Positions 1 to 42,490 of a DNA stretch of 64,000 bases are shown here, piece by piece. The position numbers were made by a program, and so were the translations under genes. Source of the stretch: Adiantum capillus-veneris (Eukaryota; Streptophyta; Polypodiopsida; Polypodiales; Pteridaceae); assembly GCA_014529385.2 (NCBI GenBank), contig CM043945.1, positions 149,653,241 through 149,717,240 on the forward strand, in the 5' to 3' direction. A model generated the notes under the pieces. The model saw only the letters and a list, made by a program, of their open reading frames with translations. It did no database searches and had not been told where the DNA came from. Within the stretch, counting starts at the first letter, position 1. Each line of letters starts with the position of its first letter.

Positions 1-94
1 GAAGAAGAGATCACATGAAGGGGAAAGAGAAAGGTTGTAAAGCGACCTTTTGAGCCATATAGTGTCTTATGCATTGACCTCTCAACATGGTGGT

Positions 95-100
95 GGGGGG

Positions 101-175
<75 letters not shown>
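95..175. repeat. Poly-G tract, 74 uninterrupted G
   Basis: Six G, one C at 101, then an unbroken run of G from 102 to 175. Both strands would translate to polyglycine or polyproline, which is not a real gene. Tracts this long are hard to sequence, so the exact length should be doubted. Confidence 0.9.
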
Positions 176-176
<1 letters not shown>

Positions 177-684
177 GGCGTCAACTTCTTGAGAGTAAGG
201 GGCAACGGGCTTTGTAGCTCGAGATTAGTTTTTAGCTTTCCTCACAATGGTGCCAATCAACTAATGGTCCACTTTTGAGCTAGTGTTCGTCGATGGCATT
301 CAGGACACCGTTTGCCAACAAGGTGATAATCATAGTGGCCTACATAAGCTGATAGGATTCATGGGAGAGTGTGTGTGGTCTCCAAGTTTTTGCCTTGTTT
401 TAAATATTGCATAAGATAACAAGAATCGAGTGCGGCCTCCTAGTTCATGCCTCTCTTAAACTAGGAATAACACTGATTTTGCCACCTGACCGCATTAGCT
501 CATCCAATGGTAAACAATTGCTACCAAGAGCTCCATGTGTCTGCGAAGGTAGGTGTAACACTGGGGCAAGCATGGGGGGCCATGTCAAAATAGTAGGCAA
601 TAGAAAAACAGGATGTCTATGCTCGATCACATGACTAAGGAGGGACCAAAGATGAAGTGGCTTAGGTGATAAACAATCCCACAT

Positions 685-770
685 GAGCATGTGGTTAGAG
701 CATTGTACAACCAAGCGAGGGTTCTTAGGTTCAATTCTCAAGCGTGGGTCAACTTGTGACTTTTTTTTTT
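685..770 (+). repeat. tRNA-derived (SINE-like) pol III segment
   Basis: An A-box-like TGGTTAGAGCAT lies at 692-703 and a B-box-like GGTTCAATTCT at 728-738, spaced as in a tRNA promoter. A run of T at about 761-770 could serve as a pol III terminator. The T-arm (725-741) pairs moderately but the acceptor arm does not, so this is a tRNA-derived repeat or SINE head rather than a functional tRNA. The SINE family is not recognised. Confidence 0.45.
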
Positions 771-889
771 CAACCATCCTTCTTCCTTGAGATCCGTGCA
801 AAACGTCTCGAGCACATCCTTTTTCCTCGAGATTTGTGGAAAACGTAAGGCGCTGTCTATCCCACCGCCCTAGGGTCATTAAAACAAAC

Positions 890-894
890 CCCCC

Positions 895-925
<31 letters not shown>

Positions 926-927
926 AA
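890..927. repeat. C run (26) followed by an A run (12)
   Basis: C from 890 to 915 is directly followed by A from 916 to 927. It is one of five long G/C homopolymers in the window. Confidence 0.85.
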
Positions 928-1123
928 GACACCCCCAAATGCCACATTTTGTTTTTGGGAGGAGGGGCGCAGCATCTTGTAAGGTATAAGTACCTCAGCT
1001 CACACACAGGTTTAGAGAAATTACCTCAGCTCAAACACAGGCTCGTGGTTTAGGGGAATTAGGAGCGAGGTGGGCCCTGTTGAGAGAAAGAATATGCACT
1101 GTGGTGGGCTATTTAAGCTGTGA

Positions 1124-1126
<3 letters not shown>

Positions 1127-1155
<29 letters not shown>
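1127..1155. repeat. (GA)n microsatellite
   Basis: About 14 GA units. GA/CT is the dominant microsatellite class throughout the window. Confidence 0.85.
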
Positions 1156-1158
<3 letters not shown>

Positions 1159-1551
1159 ACCTCTTAGATCGTGGCGGAAAACCATCATGGATCATTCTCG
1201 GGCATTTCTCAAGCATGCCAAGCGAGTCATTGTCAAGGTATTTAAACTGCTACAGCTCATTTGATGTTGATTGGATATTGGGAGATGTGTAAGAGCAGCA
1301 CACAATGTGGGTCCCTGCCAAACTCGTCGGTTCATGGACATGAAAACCGCATGTTTGACAAAGATCGTGCATAGACTATGTAAAGGTGTCCTGTGGCTTT
1401 TCAATAAGCACAGATTGTGTTCTGGGTATGATTTAAGAACATGTGGGCAATGATACATTCATGTAAATAATCACATGCAGAAGAGATTCCAGCTTTAAAT
1501 GTGTGCTACAAGAAAGTGTTCAGCCGTGTGCTGATGGCATTAATGTTGCAG

Positions 1552-31517
<29,966 letters not shown>

Positions 31518-34500
31518 ATGCCTCTGATCGCAAAGAGGTGTTTACAAAGGTTTTCAATTGTATATACCAGCCTGCTTATATAAAAAAGCACCTGAAGGGC
31601 AAGACCCAAGGTGAAAATAAGAGAAAGTTACACCACAGAGGAATGTAACTACAAAAGTATTTTGTAGAATGCAATTGCGGGGCGAAGCCTAGGGGTTTGC
31701 ACAAATATATTGTAATGTTTGTGCTTGTTCCAAGCAGATCTGCCAATCTCATCAAGCGGAGACAATTTAGAAGCTTCTAAGAAAATGGGAAATGCGGACT
31801 AATTTATGAGGAGCTATCTATGTCTGTGGTCCGAAGTTAATGCAGCTCTGACTCAAAACCAGAAGAAGATGGAAGGTTTAAAAGAGAGGAATCATGAAAA
31901 CCAAGGAAGCCCTCAAGCCCTTGTCATGTCTGACTGTGGGCTTGTCTTCTCTTCTTTTCCCTCTCTGCTCCTTGCTTGTTCTGAATCTTAGCTTCCTTTA
32001 CTCTTGGTATTATGGCCTGCCTCCTGATACTTAATTTCAATTCAAACTATTGTAGTTGTGTTGGGCATTCGAATAGAGTCTTGTTTTGGTTTTGCCTGCT
32101 GTTTACCCTCCGTTGGTTGTGTGATAAATCCCAACAAAAACATGCTGCTTTGAACTCGGCCTCAGTAGAAGAAAAAGCAATGGAAGTTTATGACTACTTG
32201 AGTGAGTAGTCGTGGAATGCACATGATAGCTAGTTCTTGGGCAACAAAAATTAACTCTTAAGGATGGTCTGTTGGTTCCCCCGCCCTGCCCCGCCCCACC
32301 CGAAGTAACAAGGCAAAAAGACAAGGATTGTTTATTGAGAAACACTAACATGGCAATATGGCTTTTTGATTATTATTGATTCACAAACGTGGTTCTGACC
32401 AAAAGTAGATACATGCACTTGTTACATTTATAGGCACAAGTTCTGCATCGCTTACTTCTAGGACAGCTTCTTGAAGTGCCTCCATAAACCATTCAAAGAA
32501 ACCCTCGTTGATTTTATTGGTTTAGGAAAGGTTTACAACATCAATCCAAATCGCATGATAATTGCATTTCTCAATAGTTACATTTTTAGGGCTTTAGTGC
32601 TCTCAGTCACATTTCAAGATGTATGCTACTAAGACATAACATTCTACAACTTGCTATCACAGAAAATCAATAAGCCAATTTCTCAAGCATTAAAATAAAT
32701 GACATGGCATGATGAGAGCCCGTGTAAATTAGTTTAGTCATCTCCTAATAAATGCGAACAAGTAGCCCCTTTGAATTGTTATTTTAGAAAATATGCAAAT
32801 TTGAATGAGAGCAACACATGATGTTTGTATAATGCTTTTTTTGGCTACTCACACGTGGCATGTCGCTTTGTAATAACTCCAATTATTCTTGGTTGAGACC
32901 AGATTGGATGGGCAGTTGTCTTCTATCAAGATCAACTAAATTGATCGAGGAAGAGTAGCATCTGTTAGCAAGAAGAAAAGATGGTTGGGTTAATTGATTT
33001 ATTCTTTTCTTTGCATGGCCTACCTTAAGTCATATAATTACCATGTTTGCCAGCATTTCCTGCTAGCAAGATATGACAACGGTTGATTTGGGTAGAGTAA
33101 CATCTTCAGAGCCGATAGAACTCATTATTAGCTTCATATTAATGTAACCTAACATCATACAGAATTGCAATTAGGGATCTCAAAACATCGACTTTTTTTT
33201 TTCCGCCTCTTAAAATTGTTTCAATTTTTGCATATAGAAAATTAATGTAAATTTTAAATTGGTGACTATTGTAGTTATGGTGAATATATTGTAGCATGTA
33301 AGATTATGGCTAAGATAAGAGATTCTTGGAATATGTCGATTTTTGATACACATCAATAGTTTTTTAGCGTTATCATTGATGAGATTTCTGAAATTTATGC
33401 GTGTTGGTGCCCTAGATGCAACTACCGACAATTTCCACCTGTTGTACTAATGGGCAAGTAATGTTGTATGATTGCTGTAGAGGTTTAAACGTTGAAAACA
33501 ATTCATGATGTTTTCTCTGTCACAATGTGCCTCCTTAGCTCATCACCTCAAACTTTGTTGTTGCTATGAGGTTTTGGAAGTGTATCCTCCTCACATACAA
33601 AAGATTTAAAGATAACATATCCATTTGGTTGTTTAAGCTGCAAGCTGGTCGTCTTCTCGATACTGTTGGTAGTTCCTAGTTGCAGTACATGAAATGTCAC
33701 ATCTAGCTGCTCTCTTAGTATATTGTACATTTTACCAACTAAAATGATGCGATGGTTTAATCGTATCAAATTGCACAATAGTCCCCTTTTCAGTAGCTTC
33801 TTGTCTTAGATACTTTACCACCTTTACATCAAGTAAATTGTTATCTACTCGACTTGAATTATCCATATTATCTACACGTGATTACTACATGTTTATTTAT
33901 TGAGTTTGTGAGCAAAAAAATGATGTTTTTAGTTAGTAAATGAAACCTTTTCTCTCAATCGTTAGGTGTTCTATGATACTTGTTGAAAGAGAAAAGTTAG
34001 TTGGTGTAAAAATACATTCTCATGCAATAAAGGGCTAATTTTATGCTAGAACTCAAGATTCACAACATGATGCTAGCTACAAGTAGTTGTTAAGTGTGTT
34101 GCTATCAACTAATACTCATATTAAAGATAATGCAAACATAGCTACTAATGCTAGCAAATCACAAACTTGATCCATTTGGATTCCTCGTCTTTTCTCTTCA
34201 TGTTTACTTCTAACTCAGTCATTCTCTTTCACTCTTTCCCCCCCTCTTTTGGGGCTCCTTATTGTCGCCACACTTATCTCTTTCTTTATCCTTTCCTTGA
34301 TCTTCTGTTGTCTTCGCTATGAACAAGACATTGCTTCCTTGGCTTTACTCCCAAGTCTATAACGTTGGGCATGTCATTCTTCCTTGCTAATGCGCCAAGG
34401 GCTAGTATTACTCTTCTAAATTTTCTTTTCCCCTAGATACATGTGGTTTATTGCATTGATATGTAAAGAAAACACTGTGCAAGTAGTCATTTGCATGTTT

Positions 34501-35250
34501 TACAAGCAATCATTCACATGTTTTTAGCGTTAGGAATGAATTTAACAAAGCGAATTTCTGTTTGCTTAAAGTACAAACGAATTGTAATAATAACCCAGGT
34601 TTATGAAATACAAAATTGTATGGCAAGTAGTCTTCTTTGCACTATAAAAATGGTGAAAATAAGATGGGTTAATCATTGCACGATTAATGAGAGATTAAGA
34701 TATATCATCATGTTACCTTGCTGACATTGGACATTTAAAAAAAGGCACAAGTGTTCATCACGTCCAAATACATGACATGTTCACCAGTTACTAGAACTAG
34801 AAATCACATGTAGCTTGAACATTAGATTTGATACGGTCTAATAACCATTGATATTAATGAAACAATTTAACAACTCAAAAATGGCATTAATCTTGTCTTA
34901 TTCATTTGTAGTCGAGCACAAAGATCTCAATAAGAGACCAAGCTCCCCAAATAGGATCTAATCATCGTGTTTGATATAAAAAGCTACATAATTTGGTTTC
35001 AACATCCAAATTGACACTTTCAAAACTAATCTCGGTACATGAGCACATGTCTCTCAAGAAATGCGAGCTAATGAGAAAGGATCAAACATTGAAATAAGGC
35101 CACCGAGAGTCAGTATTCGAACTGCTACCACTTCTGTCACCTTCAGTGTTGGAAAGAATTTGAGTATTCTCATTCAAGCCTCGCACTTCAGGATCAATTA
35201 GGGACGATGTAGACCCTTGTGGTGGATGTGTTGATATATGCAACATAGAT
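31518..35250. other. Intergenic region between convergent genes
   Basis: The first few hundred bases should be P5CS 3' UTR (a TTGTAATGTTTGTG-like element near 31710 is a candidate poly-A region). The rest is AT-rich with no supported ORF, RNA or recognised repeat. A poly-purine/poly-C patch lies at 32275-32300. Confidence 0.6.
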
Positions 35251-37140
35251 TCACCCATTGATGTTGATCATGTGAGAAGTATCAAAATCACTCCTCAATT
35301 GTATAGGACTTTGGTGGCGGTGTCTCAAGAGCGAAGCTGTGTGTGGATACATATGAGTTGTTTGTGCGGAATTATTAGCCTCCTCTAATACCTTCTCTAA
35401 TAGAGTAATCTCACCATACAAACCTTGCTCTTGCTTTATTGCATTTGATGAGCCAACAAAGGAATCCGTCATCATAGTCGTCGTCGGATGACTAAGCACA
35501 TGGTGACCATATTGCTGATGTTGCAAACTTCTAGCAATCTCGTACGATTGATTATCCACATAGGGAGCTTGGGATGCCATGGATGCACCTTGGCTATATT
35601 GAGATGTCGATATGATTGGTGATGGTAGGTTTGTCTGATCACAAGCATTTTGCGGCCGATATTGAAAATTCGTAAGTGATGATAATAAGCTAGCTCCGCT
35701 TGAAAGATGTGGTTGGATTGTATGGCTTACCTCTTGGTGTCTCTGCTTGTGAGCTAGTGCATGCATTGTCAAGTATTGTTGTGGAGTAAGAACGGGTCGG
35801 ATGGTTGTGTTAAATTGAGATGGATTGTGTGAGGCTTCATGATTGGAGTTGAAGAAGAAGGGTTTGATATCAGATGAAAAGGAATTCAGCTCTGCAGGAC
35901 TAGATGCATAATTTGTCGCACGCATGACGGGTAAGCTGTGTGCGCGTAGCAACATAGGGTCATTGCTTGATTGATGAGTTCCCCATGGAGAAATCTCTTG
36001 TCCAAGCATGGCAGAGGAATGTAAATTCGCGAGTTTTGATTGGCCGCTGCCAGACAACAAAGCTGGTTGTTGTTGCCGAAGATTTTGAAAATTGGGATTG
36101 TTTCGAAGCAAGTGAGCTCGCTCCGGAAAGTTGAGCTTGGCACGAGAACCTCGAAACTTGATAGCGGCATTATCATAGGCAAGCGCGGCATCCTCTGCGG
36201 TTTCGAAGGTGCCTAGCCAAACACGGGCAGCCTTTTTTGGATCTCTGATTTCAGCTGCCCACTTCCCCCAAGGCCGTTGCCTCACACCTCGATACCGTCT
36301 TTTCCGTGCATGCAGAGCCTCCATGGCCTCATCTTGAGTGGGTTGTGTCTCTTCGACGTCCTCTGCTGCGTCTTGTATCACGTCTCCAGCATCATCAACT
36401 GCGATGGCATCCAAGGAAGACCTCTTGATTTGAAGTGTGATATTCTTTTAAGGTAAAGTATAGCATCTTAATTATTCTATAAGTAAATTATTAGGCTATG
36501 GATTGTATTATACTATGAGCCTTTGATATTAGGTTAAAAAATATACAGTAGGTTCCATGAGCCCTTTTTCTAAGGTTACTGTAAAAATAAGTGCTACTGA
36601 TTCATTTATTATATACTAATCACAGATAGATAACAAGGTTTAATGTAGCAGCTTATAATGGCTATTAATAAATGAGATTCCTGCAAATCAATAAAGAGAA
36701 AGAGGGCTACCTTGTGCTTGCGTCTGTGGTGTGCCATCACTTGCCAAGCTTGTAGAAAAAGGGGCAGAAAGCTGGCCACCATAGCCACTATGCAAGTCTG
36801 TGTGATCATCTGTTGAATGTTTCATTATGCCAGTAGCAGCAGAAGGGAAGTTGGCGCAGAAAAGTTCATAATCATAGCGACTCTGCTTTGACAACGCTGC
36901 GAGGGGTGATTGGTCAAAGAGATCGAGCTCGCCGTACTGCTGATCGGCTGCAGCTAGTGGAGGTGGAGGTGATGAGGTGCTAGTGATGGGTGAAGAAGCG
37001 CTGGACACATAGGATAAAGCAGATATAATTTTGGAAAGCTCATCCTGGTTATCGTCTTCTCCATGATCAGCTGCAGCTGCTCCAGCAGCTTGCATTGAGA
37101 TAAGACACATCAAAGGAATCTGGTTGAATTCTATGTGCAT
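35251..37140 (-). CDS. AP2/ERF transcription factor, group X (ABR1/RAP2.6L-like)
   Basis: Two exons on -: 37140-36711 and 36398-35251, joined by a 312-bp GT-AG intron in phase 1 (...[13 protein letters not shown]), giving 525 residues. Exon 1 carries [14 protein letters not shown], like the SALTHVV motif upstream of the domain in group X ERFs. Exon 2 has one AP2 domain (about residues 178-236): [20 protein letters not shown], then [19 protein letters not shown] and [12 protein letters not shown]. Its WAAEIRD pattern is ERF rather than DREB type. The rest is Gln/Asn/Ser/His-rich and probably disordered. A nuclear, GCC-box-type DNA-binding regulator is expected from family knowledge. Length exceeds most angiosperm group X proteins. 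The start could instead be the ATG at 37110 (MCLISMQ). The acceptor at 36399-36400 was chosen because it alone restores phase. Confidence 0.85.
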
Positions 37141-37185
37141 GTACCTACTTTCTCTTAAGGGTTAAGCAATGAGCATGCAGCCGCC

Positions 37186-37233
<48 letters not shown>

Positions 37234-37517
37234 CCGTTTCTAAGAGAGAGAAATGTTGCTCATCAACAATCGTTCGTCGTGTAAAAATAGCGAAGGCTCT
37301 ATTTATTCTCAAAATCCTAAGGTTCAAGAGACCTTGCTTGAGTTAAAGGGCGGTATTGAGTTTATTACACCTTTGCATGTTGACCTTATAGGCCTACAGC
37401 ACGATTAGTTAAAATCCAAAGGAATTCCCACACGATGTTTCCTTTCAAGTCGGTGAATTTGGAGCACGTGTGTCTGTGGCCTTATTTACTACACATTCAC
37501 ATGCACGCATGCTTTGC

Positions 37518-37564
<47 letters not shown>

Positions 37565-37814
37565 ATTTTTGCATCATTTGTCCCCGTCATTTTCACAACA
37601 CAATTTTTTGTTATCCTATGGTGACACCTTGTCATTATCCACAAAATAAAAAGAAATTCCCTTGCACTTCTTAATTCAACATTCCATGTGGTACCATTTT
37701 GGATTTCCATCTTAGCGTCTACTACCCATATAAATGCTCCATGTGTTCCTTTTGCTGTCATGTGTAAGCATTTCATTCTTTTTAATAAGATGTTTTGCTT
37801 AATAAAATGGATTG

Positions 37815-37871
<57 letters not shown>

Positions 37872-39751
37872 GGTTGAGGATGGATGTCTTTCAATTGGTT
37901 TTAAGCACTGTTCTGGAAAAGTGTGCCATGAGCCAGTTGAAAAATCAAAACAACCAGTTGAAAAGAGCAGGGCTAGAAAAATACATTTTTCCCAACCGAA
38001 GAAAATTAAGGGCAAAACTTGAAATTCTATTGGTTTTAAGGTCAAAATTTGAAGCTTTTGCCGGTATTTACTCTAAAACTTGTGTAAATTTGCCGGTTTT
38101 CTTCAACGAAAGCTCAAAATCTAATCGGGATTTTATGATTTTAGCCGGTTAAAATACACTCTACCCCGGTTTTTTCTAACACTGGAAAAGAGGGGGAGAA
38201 GGTGTAAATCAGGTTTGAAAATTGAAGAAAATAGTGTTATCTTTTACAAAATATCGTTAATTTTAGAAACTTTCCTCGTCAAATCTACCCTAAAGCGAAG
38301 TTTGTGAAATTGATTTTCGAACGCCGGCTTGAAGTGGCTTTTCGATTTTATTCAAAGCAAAGGTCTTTCTTAACAGAGGAATGTCCTCCCACCATTTTTA
38401 ACAATACTAAAACTAAAACATTGCCTTAGAAGAGGGGAGAAAGACGTATAATTTATTTAGTTATTTTTCTTTGTTTAGTTAGTGAATGGATCCCTTGTTC
38501 AAAGGTCACATTGACTTTCCTTAGATTTTGTTTCAAAATGCTTATGTTACGTTTCACTTTATTTAATCTATCCTACTAAACAAGGGGGAGGGCTCAACCC
38601 CCCCCCCCCCCCCCCCCCCCCCCCCACCCCCACGTTACATGGCGTGAGCTCTTTCATCCGATATGTGTGTGCCCTGCAAACCCAACGCTCAACGCGTGCA
38701 GAGAGAGAGAGGCGGCCGAAGGCGATCGGCTATACTAATCAAGATAAAATCTAAATACAAATGAGATCACGAAATCATTTTGTGGATGTAAAATATTATT
38801 TTGACTTTCAAAGATTAGCTTTGTGCGCTCTTTATATTATATTTTTATAGAGATAATCTCAAGTTTAATAAGATCATGAGGGGGATTGCTCTTGGAAGAT
38901 CATCGTGACTTGTGCTACAAGCACACTTTTGTGTGTGATCATTAGTGAAAGAAAAACATGCTTAGAAAATAACACTTGGAAGAGAGAATAAGTTTTTAAT
39001 GCTGTGGGAACACTCTCAAGAGACTTTCAAAGATCTCTACTTTGACGAGTCTCGAACTCAAGACTTGTTAGTCAAAATTCTCTCTCTCTCTCTATCAAAG
39101 AAACATCTCATTTATAGAAAAGCTTTTGAAAATGGGGGGCCAAAATACTCAAAATAGAAACACAGGGCAATTAAATATTGAAAATAATCAAGGGAATTCG
39201 TACCCTACAACCAAAGGGTCTAATTAATTTATCTTGAAGATGCTCTAAATTGTGTGCATCCAGCTTGTATATTTGAGTAAGAAACGTGGCAAAATATGTG
39301 GAGATACCTTAGGTGAGAGGCAAATGTGGTGATTGTGATATATGCAACACAAGGAAAAGTCCTAACATAAAGCTAAAAGGAAGGTGAAGGGGTACCCTTC
39401 TATCAAACAAAAAAGTATTAAATTTGGCCGGTTAAGACTCGTATACCAAAACCATTGCCTTGCCTTGCCAGCCCCTTTCTGTGTTCATAATGTGTGGTCA
39501 AATTTGCACGTGTTTTTTTCTCTTATTGCCACGCTCCCTTGGACCCTTCCTTTTTTGTAAACACTTCAACTCTCCTTTTTCTCTGTATTCACACCTAGCT
39601 AGGTCCCTGTTCCCACAACCCCACTAGCTACTTCTCTCATCCCACTAGCTACTTCTCCAAGTTATCACCCAAATGGGATGAGCACCTCAAATCCCTCGTT
39701 CCTCTTATTTTCTTCTTTACATCATTCATCCCCAAACAAATGCTCTCTCTC

Positions 39752-39782
<31 letters not shown>

Positions 39783-39783
39783 C

Positions 39784-39875
<92 letters not shown>

Positions 39876-40966
39876 TAGATAGATATATATTCTTGGTGTA
39901 ATTCCATTTACAACTTTTTGAAATTATGTGTCATATTGGATACTTAAATTTGGATAGGATGCTTTTAGGTAAGATACGGTGAGCACGCGTTTGAGGATAC
40001 AAAGAGCTTTAGTAAGTGGCAAACTTCTGATAGCATCAACTTCCTTGCCATCCATCTAGAGCGTGGTTTTGCCCATCGAACTATGAGCACTCACACAACA
40101 TTGTGGTCCCTCTTACAACAATGTTGTCACCCTATCACAACTTTGCCATTAACCATCTCCCCCATTCTTCCCTTATCGTGTAGCAAATTTGCAACTTAGC
40201 TCGCAAAAAATTTGGGAGGAAGAGAGCGCAGAGACAAAGAGAGGGAGGGAGACAGAAAGAGAGCTAGATAGGTGCCACGCCCTCGCTTGTCAACGATGAG
40301 TTGTCACACCTGGATACTTGATTCGGGTGCTTCTTTGCATGTTACTCCACATAGAGAGTGGTTTACCATGCACAAATTTGAGAGAAAGAGAGCTAGATAG
40401 GTGCCACACCCTCGCCACTTGTCTGTGCCTTGTTCTAAAGTTGATGTGGTTCCTCCCTTTCTTCTAGCTTATAAGACGATCTTGGCTTGTGGGGTCTAGT
40501 GTAAGGGACCCCATAAGGGACAATTTACAAACTAAACAAAGGCAATCAAAGATTTGTAAGCCTTTCTCACTTCTTCTCTATGCCATGCTTTACCATGCCA
40601 AAAATAGAAAGACCTTACCTTCAATTTTGTTTAATGATTTTAAAATATCTCCAAATTCCAAATAGAACACCACTAGTTTATAGATTTGGGTGCTGTATTC
40701 AGTATTGAGAAATCATGAAGGATTCTTATTTTCAGTAAGAAAACCAACTGGGTCAAATGTTTCTTTCGGTTTCATTAATGAGGATCTGGAAAGATACCTT
40801 GAATTTCTTTGAAGAGGAAACTAGGAGGAGGGGGCAGGTGCAAGTCGAGTGGGGAATTGCATGTGGTGCTAGGTGAGTGTACGTGTGGATGGCAATGCCA
40901 AGTGGAGATAGTCGTGGGTGACAATAGTGATACTGAAGGATTGGACCCTTTTTTTTTGGGGGCGGG

Positions 40967-41013
<47 letters not shown>

Positions 41014-41070
41014 AGTATAGGTCAAAATTCACCTACAGGAAGCGGAGACACAAACCAAGCAACATTTGTT
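37141..41070. other. ERF upstream region, microsatellite-rich, no gene
   Basis: (CT)n at 37190-37230 lies 50 bp upstream of the ERF start and may be in its 5' UTR (GA-rich on the coding strand). Others: (GA)22 at 37520-37563, (CT)26 at 37816-37868, poly-C at 38598-38625, and (GT)21 at 40969-41010. No ORF looks real. A 37-bp direct repeat, AGAAAGAGAGCTAGATAGG followed by TGCCAC(G/A)CCCTCGC, occurs at 40254 and 40383. Confidence 0.65.
39743..39890. repeat. Composite palindromic microsatellite (CT)(ATCT)(AT)(AGAT)
   Basis: (CT)5-(ATCT)7-CT-(AT)n with one TG interruption-(AGAT)3. The left CTATCTATCTCTATATAT is the exact complement of the right ATATATAGAGATAGATAG, so the tract is a long inverted repeat. 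Confidence 0.9.
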
Positions 41071-41125
41071 ATGACAATTAGAAAATTGGCATTGTTTGAA
41101 GATAAGGCATGAAGAATTAGCACAA

Positions 41126-42060
41126 TATCTTTTTTTGGTTTGTTAAAACAACCCTTAAGGAAATTGCTAGAAAGGTGAACAACAAAGGAGTGCAACGTCT
41201 TGTCTTGCCCACTTATGGGACGACATCAGTCTGAACGGGAGAGAGGCAGACTTGATGGCTACCCAGTCCCACCTTAATGGCACGAAGAGGTTGCCTATTA
41301 ACAAAGTCTTAGATAGACTGGGCAGTCTAATAATGTCCATTAGCGCTCATAACTATGAGTGGAAAACGTGGCAATGGCCATAGAACAGCCAGTTTCTTAA
41401 ACCACACCCCAAGGGAATTTACTTAGGCTTGATGTATAGGGCCGAGTGGTTTGTCCCCTTGAATAAATAGTGGGGCACGTAGTGGCCAGAGGCTTGGTGC
41501 TTGGTGTCTACAAAGAACATATGGAACCCTCAGCTTCCCTTGTCCATGAAGATCTTTTTGTGGAAGGTATTATGGGGGGCTCTGCCAACCAGTTTCAAGG
41601 TATTAGCTCGAGGTATCGCCTCGATAGGTGTTCAGGTTGCAGAACTGCTAAAGAGGACGTGCCCCACTTATTCTTGGAATGTACTTAGGTGGTTAGGTTC
41701 TGCTGCTGTCACCATATTTGGAAGGCCAGGAATGGCCGTGTGTTTGCCCAGGATCTCTCTCAAGCCAACTATGCAAAGACCATCCAAGCTAGCAAGGTTA
41801 TTATTCAGGGGATTGGAAAATACAGAACCTTTGACAAATGGAAGTGGATAACTCTTAGCGTCAGGTCTATGACATTTTGAGGGTTGACTGTTAGTCTTCA
41901 ATGAAATATATGTGGCCATGGCTCGGATTGAGCATGGTGCTGATGTAATGGGTTCTCTCATTTTAATATAACCCCTGAGACATGTGGGTGTGGCTGAGTG
42001 GACGTAATCCCGTAAAACTAGTCGAAGCAAAGCTTTGAATGATAAAAAAACAAAAACCTA
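41126..42060 (+). mobile_element. LINE 3' fragment (zinc-binding region), L1 type
   Basis: Translation in mixed frames gives PKGIYLGLM...FVPLNK, WNPQLPLSMKIFLWKVLWGA, then LPTSFKVLARGI and IWKARNGRVFAQDLSQANYA. These align piece by piece with the - strand LINE at 61242-60488 (PKDIYHTMM, WKPKVPQYVKVFLWKVIWG, VWQTRNRRVFEG). It ends in an A-rich tail near 42041-42055. It is a 5'-truncated dead copy. Confidence 0.75.
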
Positions 42061-42179
42061 ACATATTGTGAGATTTGCCCAAAAAAAAAAATCCTTAGGG
42101 AGAAGGAACTCAATTATTATGACAACTAAAAAGTTGACATTGTTTGAAGATAAAGCATGAAAAATTAGCACTCAAATTG

Positions 42180-42490
42180 TAAGGTACTTTTTCTTTCACC
42201 ATTTATGGCAGGTGAGGAACTGCTGTGTGTTTGAGGGAGACCTTGATGTAGCAAGCTTCTTAGAGATTATACAAGAAAGCAAAGTGATGATCTATATGGT
42301 CAGAAGCAAGAAAGACTCAAGAGACTGGTCTAGGGTTATCCATGGCATGTCTGAGATGTAAAAGCCTAGAACTATAGTTCATCGGTTATGATTAGCCTTG
42401 GTGAGAGGCGGTAGACATCCATTTTGTAATCTTTAGCACCTCAAGGCTCGGCATGAGCTTGAGGCTTGTTTGTAAATTTTATGTTTGGAA
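42180..42490 (+). mobile_element. Second, shorter LINE 3' fragment
   Basis: WQVRNCCVFEGDLDVASFLE, then IIQESKVMIYMVRSKKDSRD, match VWQTRNRRVFEG and IIQESKVLIW of the LINE at 60488-61045. It ends with the 3' untranslated part and an A run near 42487-42497. Confidence 0.7.

Larger units (their letters stand above)
1..1551. other. 5' flank, probably P5CS intron 1; no coding sequence seen
   Basis: No coding exon was recognised before the acceptor at 1550-1551. The first recognisable P5CS exon starts at the conserved VGTAVVTR segment, so the start-codon exon should lie upstream of this window and this stretch is probably intron. It contains a long G run, a tRNA-like segment, a C run followed by an A run, and a short GA microsatellite, listed separately. 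The rest is unremarkable. Confidence 0.55.

Noticed and set aside
87-278. Polyglycine/polyproline reading frames over the G run
   Set aside because: Frames open only because G and C homopolymers have no stop codons; flanks show no gene.
445-975. 176-codon minus-strand frame
   Set aside because: It contains the C and A homopolymers as polyglycine and polyphenylalanine and has no recognisable motif.
32103-32351. Short frame with Gly-rich segment near 32280
   Set aside because: Low complexity, in AT-rich intergenic DNA with no supporting motif.
36399-36425. ERF exon 2 starting further upstream, at AG near 36422-36425 or with a TTG start at 36414
   Set aside because: These acceptors are out of phase with the exon 1 donor; only 36399-36400 fits, and TTG is an unlikely start.
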